Below, piece after piece: positions 13,001 to 25,000 of a stretch of 64,000 bases of DNA. Origin of the DNA: Aplidium turbinatum (lineage: Eukaryota; Chordata; Ascidiacea; Aplousobranchia; Polyclinidae); contig OU964921.1 in NCBI GenBank assembly GCA_918807975.1, forward strand, positions 33,878,498 through 33,942,497. Direction: 5' to 3'. A program made the position numbers and the translations under genes. Each line of letters starts with the position of its first letter. Position 1 is the stretch's first letter. The notes under the pieces were generated by a model. That model had not been told where the DNA came from, did not search any database, and saw only the letters and a program-made list of their open reading frames with translations.

Positions 13001-16000
13001 TAAAGCTGGTTATCATTCTTAACATCTCGTGGTAGCCTAGTTTGCAGTCACCAGAAGAACGCAAGATATTCTTTTATGGTTTTTATTTTCTTATGCATCC
13101 TGACACTCAACCGCTGAGAAAATGACAGATTGGACAGCGCTGCTTGTTTTAACCTCTGGACCTCATCAGTAGTAGTCTACCGCGCTTACCCTGACAACGT
13201 TGTTTTGGCCGCCATTTTTGCAGCAAATCACTTTTCCTCTGTTAAATTATTTTTATTTTTTATTTTAATAAATAATGAAGCCCGATCGTTTTTAGGACAT
13301 CAAGATATGATCATGACGTTGCAGTCACGCCTAAACGAGCGCAGAAGAAAAGCAATTCAATCATTTAAAGACCAAAATAAAAAGGCCCTCAAAAAGTACA
13401 AATCAGATGCGACGTTGCACTCTCCATCTCAACGTATCCACGTCAGTGCTCATTGTTAATGATTTTTCAGGCTTTACTAAATTAATCTATGATGTCTTGA
13501 GTCAACCGTTTGCCTTCTGCAACTCTGACGTTAAAGTATAACTGCAATATGCGCTGCTTATCTTTGCTGTAACCTTTTTGCACCGGTCGAAGGCTTTGCC
13601 TTTTATCACAGTAACTCACGTGTTACTCGGCGATCAAAGCTATGCAATCGAGTACATAATAGTAAATTTTGTATCCATCTTCATAAATAACCCTTTTTTC
13701 AACAACACTTGTATCATGCCTATGAGCTGTAAATTCTGGAAGTTTCAATTTCTGATAATAATTTCTTCTGTGTATTAATTTCATTCCTCATTTCATTGAT
13801 CAGTAGGGGGAAATTTGCATAATGATTTATCCAATAAAAACACGTTGGTTGGCTACATTTCTATAAATTATAAGAAGTCTTTGTTGCAAAGTACAGTATC
13901 ACCAACTTTGTAGGTTACCTTAGAGATAAAACTGGCAACCAACCGGGTTGCTTCAATGAAACGTATTTATGTGAGTTTCTTTACGTTCATTCAACATCTT
14001 TGTGCAGAGTTATTTTGCTCTTCTGATGCGAACCAGACAAGAGGAAGAAGCTATTCTGGGAGCGTTAAGTAAAAGGGAAATCGGAGATGTAGAACAATTG
14101 CAAAAGGTATTTGACAGTGCATTGTCATGCCACTCGCGTTTGTTAACCGTTGCACGTGCACCTGAGTTTTTTGCTTTTAACTTGAAAAAGGTTTTGTGAC
14201 TTTGTTAGATAAGTACTACGGTAAATGTAGTAAACCCAACCCTGTAATTTTCCAACGCGGATTACTTTATTTTCATTACTGTACCTAGTTCAATTGTATG
14301 TTTATTATTATTACTAGCTTGTTTGTCTTATTATTATCAGATTTCTTTATGCTGCGAGAACGTTTTTTTTGTTTTCACCAGGAAGCAAAATCGAGTTTAG
14401 ACATCGAGTATGAGGAAATGCAGGAGAGGTTTTGTGAATCCTTGTCATCACATGAAGCTTTGACAGAGAAGGAAGGGCAACTAATCATGAACGAACTCCT
14501 CAGGAAGAACAAGGTTGCACTTATGAATTTTCACACACTTAACTTTTGGACCGCTTGCTGATAGTCGATCCCGCGTAATTTATCCAATTTTTATTTCCCC
14601 ACAATCTTCATGGTAAAATCGACCATAAAAAATGTCCTGAGAAAGTTCCTTAAAATAGAATGAGTTTCGCTCTCGGCACTTCATTTGCCTGTAGTGTGGT
14701 GTTCTGCTGCTGGTGGTATATTTCTTTTGGCCTACTGAGGCTTCAAAAACTACTTTTGTTTTCAGAAAGCTGACGAGGATGTGGCTTCAATTGTTCAAAT
14801 TCAAACCAAAATAATAGAACGTGAATCAACATCGTGTCGAAGTTTTCAATCGGCTAACCCATCACGCTTCAATTACGGGGAAACTGAAAAAAACGCTCGC
14901 GATCAAATAACCCGTGAAGACATGAACGACGCTAAGTCTTTTCTCAACCAACAAGTTTTCCTGGACGACGAGTGAGACCTTCCTAATGCCAATTTTTAAA
15001 AACGTTTTTGTATTGTAACCATGTTTAGAATCGTACTACTACTTCACGCCACGCACTATCGATCCCAGCCTCATGGGTGAAACCAGTGGCGGCTGGTGGC
15101 CTCCTGAATTGGGGGGGCTGCAAGGCAGCATATCCAAGAATTGTTGGAGGGCGATATCAGGCGAACCTTGCGGGCGTGTCGCCGAAGGCGACACCCACGG
15201 GGGGGGGTCTGGGGGGCCTCCCCCAGAAAATTTTTTACAATTACATTTAATTTGGTGCATTTTGAGAGCATTTTCAAAAGAAATTTGGGAGTGGAATAAC
15301 AGTCAAAAATGCTGCTGTAGAGCTTGAAAAATACTAATATTTCAAATTTTTATATTCAAAATCAGTGCTAAATACAAATCAAACTATGTTCTATGCACTT
15401 CGTCGTTTTCTCAATAGTTCGCTCAGTTTGTTGTCTGCAAATATTTATTGTCGATCGCCGGCATCGGACACGATTGTCCACATACGATCCACACAAAAAA
15501 ATACACAGAAACAAAAGACAAACAGAAGTACATTCACAGGAATGACGCTGAAGTAAGCAATAAATTTATTAATCAATCGTCCATTTCAGATCATGCGATC
15601 CATATCACACAAATTAAACATGCGAAACAAAAATCAATATTCAAAATGAAATATCATACTTAATCTGTTCAAACACCCAACTATAAAAAGAAATTTAAAC
15701 TTTATCAATCGATGAATGTTGATATCACTGCTGTGCCATAGCAGCCATCAAGGCTAGGTAACGGCATAGCCTACATAGTGGTATTATAATGAAGGAGGTA
15801 GTTTGAGTTACGATAGCAGTCATACCTTATCAGGGAATCAACAATAGAGTTTGACGATGATTCACATTACCCAACAAAAAAAAGGCCCTTTTCCGTTGTA
15901 ATGCATCAAATGTTATATGACATACAATGTTACACAAGACTTGATGTTCACGTAGCCTACGCTATAATGTTTGGGCAAATGGTGAATAATTCTAAATGCA

Positions 16001-19000
16001 TTATTGAATGCAACACGCAAGCGATTAATTCACGTTGGTGATAATTTTCCCATGGTGACATGCATACATTGGGGTACAATATGAACGGAAGAGAACATTT
16101 TTAACTTCACTGGAGCTCTTGTAAAATTTTAATTTATTGGTAAAACAGTATAATGATCGTACTTGTCGGTTTATATCCTTGCCATCACACATTGCCGTGT
16201 CAAGAAATACACCCAAGTATCTGACGCTATCTACAGATTTGATTTGACTTCCGTTGAGCCGTGAAATTGGATTTAAATTTAACTTTAAGTGATTAGTTAG
16301 AAAATACATAGCAAACGACTTTTTGCAGTTAAAAACGATCTCATTACAAAGTACATAATCTTCGCACACACACAGTATGTTGCAGTATACATGTAGTATA
16401 ACCGTAGCTACATCTTTTTTGGAGCACCCTGCATGTATGCACCCACTGCTCCAGAACTAAAAATGCTTGGAAGTTAACATTTTTTATTCTTTCCTACAAA
16501 AATTATCTTTTGCCAGCTGAAGCCAGCTAGCAACCCTGCATGTATCACAATACAGAAGGACAAAGACAAAATCTCAATTCTATCACAAGTATAAATGCCC
16601 ACTGGATGGCAAGTATAATTCAGTTCAATTCAAATTATTTTTCTTTGACAGAATGCAAAAGAAATGATATTGTAAAAAAGAAATACAGTAACAAAACCAA
16701 CAAAAGGAAAAGGTGGCAAAACCTTAATGGTTTAAGACGTGCATGAAAGGATCTAATATTGCGGTATATGCATCGATAAATATAGTTAAGCACGGCCACC
16801 AAACCTGACACTTTAAAACAAGTAGATGAATTAGTTAAGAATCAGTCGCCTCCTCATTCCAGAAACAATTGGAGCGCCAATTCTTAAAGCAATGAGAACA
16901 CGACTGAACCTAACATTACAAAAACAAACAAATACACACACACATATTGTAATTATAACCATTGATCTCGCTCAAGCCATAGGTGCCACATTTACTCTTT
17001 GCTACACATTACTGAGCATCACATATAAAGGACAGCGGACCTTTATTTATAGATGAATTCCATTCGGCGACTTTTTGCCATGGCAAAATGGTCAATTACC
17101 CTCTCGTTGAAATCTTTGGTTTCAGTTATTAAGCGATTTTCTATTGACACCATGGCTAATGCAGAAAGTCTTTCAGTACACATGGTGCTGCGGGAAAAGG
17201 TTTTAATCCTTTTCAGTGATGAAAAGCAACGTTCTGGTTCTGCTGTTGACATTGGAGTGGTAAGTAGAATTTTAGCTAGCTTTATTACTTCAGAAAAAGT
17301 TGATTGCATTCCTTCCAGGTTTAGCAACGAAAGCAGCTGCACAAGTCCACTCACTGAATGCATGTCATTTCTAGAATAGAGAACAGACAGCTCCGGTTTG
17401 AGCTTGTCTTTGATTAACATAGGGTATGCTTCACAACATTTTTCTAAAGCTTTTTCTGGAAACTGTCTTGCATATTGTGAAGCATTTTTCAAATTAAATA
17501 AAGTGCTTGCTTCAAGATGATTGGTGAACTTGAACCTTTCTTGACACTGCATTAAGACAACATCACATACTTCTTTAGCATCAATGATTTGGGATTCAGG
17601 CATTCTCCGTGTGGGTGAAGGTGACTCATTGTCTGCAGCAATGCCTTCCCTTATTCTTTGTATTGCTGACAGAAAATTATCCAGAGAGCACTGCACTTTG
17701 AATGACTCAAGCTCCACAGACTGCAGCTGAGCAAACAGTATGTCAACATGAGGCATGATTTTCGAAAAGAAATCTAACCAAAACACAAATTTTGGATCTA
17801 TGAGCATTCGTTTTATACCAGCAGCAGCAAAGCCAGTCACCGAAGAGTTGCTTTGTTCCAAAGTTGAGCAGCATTCTATAAGTGCGTCTTTTACCTCCGA
17901 TACAGCATTCACCGTCCTGCTTTTAAAATTCCATCGTGTTGCTGATGGGCGAGGAATACGCCTTTGAGCAACTTGGTCCAAAGCAGCCATTCTTTGAGGA
18001 GATTTGGAGAAAAAACTTGGGATTCCCGAAAGACTGTTAAAAAAGACTCTGACACTGGTATTCTGCGAAGTGGCTTTTTGTATAACCAAGTTTAGCTGGT
18101 GTGCATAACAATGGACAAAGTGTGCATTGCTATATACTTGCTTGATTCTTGATTGCACACCATTTCTTGCACCACTCATAGCAGCAGCACCATCATAAGT
18201 TTGTGCTACAAGTTTGGATGTATTGCTCCCAAGCAAAACTTTAAGTTCCTGAAATAGGATTGAAGACAGAGCTTCTGCTGTCTGGTTAGCAGGATTAAAA
18301 AAAACCCAAAATCTTTCAACAGGCTTCCCATGACTTTCATACCGTAGTACAATCACCATCTGTGTCTTCTCTGAGATGTCAGTAGTTTCATCACACATGA
18401 TTGCTACAAATTCAGACTGTGATATTTCTTCTTTAATTTTGCTTTTGCAAAGCTCAAGAATCGTTTCCAAAAGCTCATTTTGAATAGTTTTGGATGTACC
18501 TTTGAATACCTTTGCAGAATTAAAATGATTTTGGAAGCGTGAGTCAAGATTGGAAGCAAAATCAATTAACCCCATGAACACACCAGGATTTTTTGAGCCT
18601 TGACTTTCATCATGTCCCCTTAATGGCAATTCAAATCTGCCACAAAATTTTATACAATCTATAATCTTTGACAATACTGTTCTGTTCTTCGTTACTTCTT
18701 CATTATGTTTAGTAATGGAGAGTTGATATCCAGAATCTATAAGTGTAGCAATATTAACTCTGCCAAGCACTGAAAGACTCAAAGTATTGTTCATGTGGAA
18801 AGTTGATCTACTATGCTTCTCTGTCTTTCTACTGAGATGTTTCAGGTCTTTCACACCTACTTTGGTCCAGGAATGTTCTTGATCTCCACCAAACAGTAAA
18901 CAGGGAAAGCAAAAGAAAGCATTTTCACTGTTGCAGCCACACAGCCAGTCATGATCATCATACACATTTCTGTTAAACTTCCTTGCATAAGGGTTACCTC

Positions 19001-22000
19001 TACTGGTGGATGATTGGGAAATGTCAAGGTTTGGAGTGGGTCTTCCTTGTGCTTTGATGCTAAGTTTTTCTTGCAGAGACAACTGGGAAAACCTAATTTT
19101 TTTCAATGACATTACAGAATTATCCATTGTATATAAATTGCAAAATGTTCCAATTAAAGTGTAAATTATTATAGCATAAACCTGTTAAGACAAATGAAAT
19201 CATTGTCAATTTTTTTAAATGAAGGTAGATTCAGAGTCAAAATAAGAGTATCCATATATATATGATATTTTTTTTTTATTTATTTGCATCAGACTCAAGA
19301 TGAAAGTAGAAACAAAGCAGATACTCAACTCCGAAGAGCTGAGTCGTAATGTACCAAATACAAAGATTGAGTGTAACAGTCTGTTCGCATTAGTTCATAT
19401 ATCCATTGGTTGGAAGACAAGTTACAGCGGGTTACAAACTGATATAATTTTTTACAAATGAAAGCTTGAAAAATGGTGATATTGTTATCAACGAATGCAG
19501 AGGTGAACGTCTCTGCAGATTAAACAACATTCTGTAACAATTATTGTATCCAACACGTAAGCGATTACTACTGGATAGAAGATAGTTACACCATAGTTGA
19601 CAGGCATATAAAGGCATACAATAGGAACGAAACAACACATTTTTAACAGCAATCAAACGTTTGGAAAACCTTGCTTTTAACATGTTTTCAGAACAATACA
19701 ATGACCGTAATTGTCGTTTCATGTCTTTATCATCAGGTAGAAGCGTTAATTATTACTCCAATATATTTCAAGGGTCTCAAAGCAGATACGATTTTTATTT
19801 AAATACCGTATTATATATGATCGGATTATAGCCAAATTTCAACATCTAGGCTTTATATAAAACACCAACAGTTTTGTTGCAATTAAATATAATGTCATGA
19901 GAAACTACATACATTTGACAAACATTGATGAGTTTCTGGAGTCCCTTGACACTTGATGCAAAACAACACAAGCCTTCAGCATACATTAAATGATTGAAGA
20001 CAGGAGTTGCCAATGCAGCAGCCAACAGAAAGACCGTTTAATTCAGAAGATAAATCATTCATGTAGATGCACTTCTGCAGCATACCGGTACTAGACCTAG
20101 AGGGCAGACACTAGTGAAGCACCTAACTTAACTATCTATCACTCCTGACGGATCACTGAGTGGAAACAATTATCGTTCCTTGCCCTAGAAAATACTATAC
20201 CAACCCTCAGCAGCATGGAGTCACATGCAAAGATCAAAACTGGGCAAAGATCAAAACCCTAACCTTATTCCTAACTCTAACCCTTACCTTAATTAACCCT
20301 ACCTAACTTTAATCCTAACTCTGGCAACACCTGATTGTAACTATGGCAACAAGTGTGTAAAAATAGCCACTTTGTAATAACAATAATAGGATGGATAAAG
20401 AAAACCGGACATAAAAGAAACCCATCCTCAGGCAAAAGCAGGTTTCGATGTGGCCCAGGAGAGCAGGTGTTGAGCTCTTTTTATGGTCAGACTGCACATC
20501 ACAGTCACACAGTAGCCTAAGACGATTGAGGTTCGAGATCCAGTGTAAGTTATTGTTTCTTGTCCTAGCACTATTGTTTCTTGTCCTAGCACTGTTGTTT
20601 TCTTGCCCTAGTACCGGTACATCCTATAACCTGTTGAATACCCTAATCCTACAGCTATCACATTTACAGTCATGTCTCATCGCTACTCTGCGAAACAAAA
20701 CTTAACTTTAAAAAGTCTGTAGAATTATTCGGTTAGGGGGGGGGGGCTGTTTTCCATGCAGCCCCAACAGATTCAAAAATTGCTGTTATGTATTCTGTAA
20801 AATACCAAAAGAGGTGGAGCTTCAAGGATATTTTTTAGCCAATCAGAGCACTTGAAATCCAAAATCTGGGGCTGCAAAGAATGTTGTCCCAAAGCCATGT
20901 TTCCAAACAAATTTTTAAATATTTTAATTTTCAATCCGCAATCCATAAGTGAAAAAAGTAATCGGGTCGGACAAACACAGAGGAAAACATATCTTCCCTT
21001 TTTTCTCTTTCTTTCAGGGGGGGCTGCAGCCCTGCAGCCCCATGGCACGAGCCGCCACTGGGTGAAACACCGGTGTCTATCGCTGTCAATTCTTGTTACA
21101 ATCGGTTGCCGAAAAACATGTAGTTGATTGGATAATGAATAGTCTTAATGGAAAATGGAAGCTACACAGTGATGGTTAGCGAATCGCAAGTTGCTCGCTG
21201 TTCTAGCGAGTACAGCCGTGTGCTGACTGCCAGGAGGAACACTCCTCTCAACATAAAAAAGTTAACTAAGCGAAGACTGATTGACATATCCAATTTCCAA
21301 TAGAGCGATCAACATAACGAGAAAAAACTGAATACAAATTCATAGGAAGCCAAGTTAATCTATCTTGTAAAAACTGAATCTTGCGTCTGCTAAAAGTTGA
21401 CGTTTTGTACTTCGTATAATAATTTGGTGCTTTTTTTAAAGGATAAGTGAAACTTGCATTTCAGAGACAGACATGCAATTAGCATTGAGTACAAGGCCTT
21501 CGGTTTGCTGCTGAGCAACTGTGAAGATCTAAGTCGCGTGACGATTTATCACGGGTTGGATGCGGAACTGCTGAAGAAAGAGATCAAGGTGTTGCTTCTG
21601 GAAAAGGAAGAAGAGCGATTAAACTCTGATGAGGACGTCAGTAACTTGGTGCGTATCCTTGATGTCTTAAAAGTAGTGTTTTTCTCCAAACTCCAAATTT
21701 TGTGTCAATCCCTTTTTTTCTGAAAAAAAACTTTCAGCTTTTTTCTACATATTTGCTGGAGCTGTAATTTAAAAAGAGGTGCATGAAGCCATCGTAGATA
21801 GAACAAGACAAATAATTGTACTTTCACTTTTTTTTCCAGCTTACATGTTTTAATGCTGCTTGTAACTATACGACGTCTTGTCGAAGGTTTTCCAAACGTT
21901 TTCTAGAAAAAAATAGAAGAATTATTTAATTTGAATTGTATCTCTTTCAAAACAATCATCTCATAGATAACAAAATTGCAGCTTACTCCACCGGTTGGTG

Positions 22001-25000
22001 TTACGATTGAGAGATTGTACTGGTTGAATGTTATTCAGGTAAAGAGATTTGATGATTTTCGACTAAAGCACCAACAGGAAAACGCCACCTCATATGCAGA
22101 AGCTGGTTGCAACACCCGTTCCTCGCTTGGCATCAAAGTAAATTGTTTTTCTTTTAGTTTGCGTTAGACCAGCGGAGATTTGGTGTCGACTTTGGCTAAA
22201 CTGTAACTCCAAAGAACATTCGAATCGTCGTCGTCGGCTCCAGATCATCGCCATTGGGCTTTGTTTGGTCCAGGTCCAAATTGAGATAAAGGCCATTTGC
22301 TTGTACGCTTGTTTAAGGTCGTCGTGGCTACGCGAGGGCTACGCACACACTCTTGGCCAGCTCCAGGGGAACTGGTTGCATTCGAATACTGATTTGATTA
22401 CCATCATCCATTTTGCTTCAAAGAAGCCTTGATTATACTTGTGTTAATCGTTATCTCGATATCCTCGAGTTGAAAGAACCTCTTTAGAAGCTTAATCATG
22501 GCGTTTGTGTATTGCATGCTTGTAGTGAGTTTAGCTTGAAGCCACTTCAACAACAACAAATACAGACTGACTAAGTGACCGAGATTTACATAGTGAAGTT
22601 TCCGCTAAATGGTGAAGTGTTGTCGTTGTTGGCTCTGAACTATTTTATCCACTATATGTGGCTAGATAGAGACTTTTTTAAATGTTTTGTTCAGCCCAAG
22701 GGCTGAATCAGCATTGTCTATTTCAGTCATTTTTTCATGCTATAAATGTTTTACCAAGACATCATCAACGGAGGTTGTATGTTAGACCATGCAAAATAAA
22801 CTACAGTATCTCTTTTTAGCAATCATTTTTATGTGATCTGACGGCGAGCGCTCTTCTCAATACCTTGCTCCCAGAAACAAGGTCCACAGACAAGCTAACT
22901 CGCTATCAGTCCGCAATCAAGGTAGTCTAACCCTTGTAGTTATTGCCTATTCTTAATCCAACAACGGTGTGTATCCAGCTACGGCGCGAAATTAAATCGA
23001 AACATATATAATATAACGTTTTTTTGTTTTTTTTCTTGTGTGTTAATTGCTTTAATGCTATGTCCTAGGTTTTATTTTTTATTTGCATCGAAATGAGTAG
23101 CATTTCTTGCAGGCATCAGTCCGTCTTTTAACAAGGTCTTTCTTTATGAAGTCTGAGCCGCAGTTTAAAAATCAAATAACCCCCCCCCCCCTTCAGGCAG
23201 GTGTGCTTTCCAAAGCCCGTAACAGTGAGTCCGTTGATGAGAGGAGTTTGCAAGGACTTATTGATGAAGGAAGGGAAGCAGCGCAACAACTGGAGGCCAA
23301 ACTGCGCCAGGAGCATGACATTCAAGTCAAGGTGTGTTTTATCTCATTTTAAAAACTTGCATGTTTGCACAATTAAAGCAGATTCGGTGATAATATTGTT
23401 AAAAATTCTGATAGGGTTGAAGTTGTGCTGAAAGTAGCTCAAGAACTTGAGACCTTGAACACGAGAAGTGTCCAACAAAGTGGGTTGACTCTACTGTGCT
23501 TTTGTGTAGGTTCCTGCTTTAAAATTTCTCTGATATACATTGATCCAATTTATTTTGTACGGATGTGAATTCATGCTTTACGTTATATATTTCAGTAGGT
23601 TCTTAATTGCGGCGATCATCTCTTCGTTTTTAGCTTACCAATTGCTTCTTACTGTCCTTTTTGTTGTGTCCTTTTACTTTCGTTCCATTTATTTTTGTTT
23701 CCTTTTGCCAATAACAATATAAAGTTTAATCCTGTCATGATTCCGTGCTGTATAAAGTGACCCACTTTCTCAGATCATCAAGGAACGGATGAAAGCTGAA
23801 CACGAAGCGAAGTTGAAGAAGCTGGAGGAGGAGCTGGATGTTCGTCCCTACAGCGCCTCATCGTTTTCCACAGCTGAAGCTTTGGAGAAGTAGGCTGCAT
23901 TATACTTTAGAGCAAAGTGATCGGAACGCCCGATCAATCTGATAAAAATATAAAGAGCCCAAAATGTCGATACTATACTCATGTTCAGCAAACGTTTCGA
24001 TTACTAAACTGCGTTTCGAAGCGTTTTCTGAACATGAGCAGAGTATCTAAATTTTGGATTCTTTAATCTATATGTTTTGATTAAATTTTACTTCAAATCT
24101 ATCTGCCAACACCAGTTCATTCTGTGCATGAAATTGCTGATTATTATTTACCCAAAGCTGAATATTGCACAGGTTGTTACGTCATGAAAGGAACAAACGT
24201 GACGTAGAATCGGCTAAAGCTGACATTGACGTCACAACGATGACGCAAGTCTACTTAGAGCGCATGAAGTTTCAAAACAAACTGGAAATTACACTTCAGG
24301 TAGAATATTGACATCAAAAATATAGAAGCGATTTCTTCAACATTCGCTTCTATTCCAAGCAAAATTCAAGAAACTGCAGCGACTTGAATGTCATACTTGC
24401 TACATTTATTTCCGATACCAAACCAATATTTGTTTAAACTTCAATAGAATTGTCAAAAAATAACTGCGATCATCCATTTTAAGTTGGCTTTTTACCGCTT
24501 TCGCTTCTACACTCCTGTGTGGCAGAGTACTGTGTCTTTCATCCATCACACCTGCTTATAGACTGGAGAAAGTGGTTTGGTACTTGACAACTGATAGAGC
24601 TTTGTAATGGCGTCTTGAAAACAAATTTAGGATAGTTCGTTTAAACGGGGCACATGTTCTCTGAAGCAAAGCCTAAACAGGCTGATAATGTGGCCATGCA
24701 ATCTTGCTACGCTGTTGTTAAAATTGTGTATATTGTCTCGGTGTGAGGTTATAGGCTAATTCCAGTTTGGTGGTTTGAAATATTCCTGTGTGCAACTTAC
24801 CTACTGTACTTTATACACTGTGAAAAACTTCATTTTGTTCATCAGGAACTGGACAGAAATGTAGTTTGTAAACTTGCGATGCTGATCGGAATGAAACGAA
24901 ATGACATGCTGGAGGTTGTCAGAACTGCAGTACATCGAGGCAAGTAATTTATTTTTGTATATAAAAAAAAAGAAATATTGTCCCTTACCAGGCTAGGCGC

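Larger units (their letters stand above)
15084..21060 (-). mobile_element. hAT transposon, 6 kb, with intact transposase gene
   Basis: The termini are cagtggcggct at 15084 and agccgccactg at 21060. Both are flanked by the perfect 8-bp duplication ggtgaaac (15076-15083 and 21061-21068). The whole element lies in intron 12 of the EVC2-like gene. It carries one long gene on the opposite strand (17043-19127). LINE fragments (16025-16369, 19268-20060) and SINE-like pieces (20140-20620) lie inside it and are probably later insertions, which would explain a length above the usual 3-4 kb. G-rich subterminal sequence near 15180-15280 recurs in small MITEs elsewhere in the window. Confidence 0.87.
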
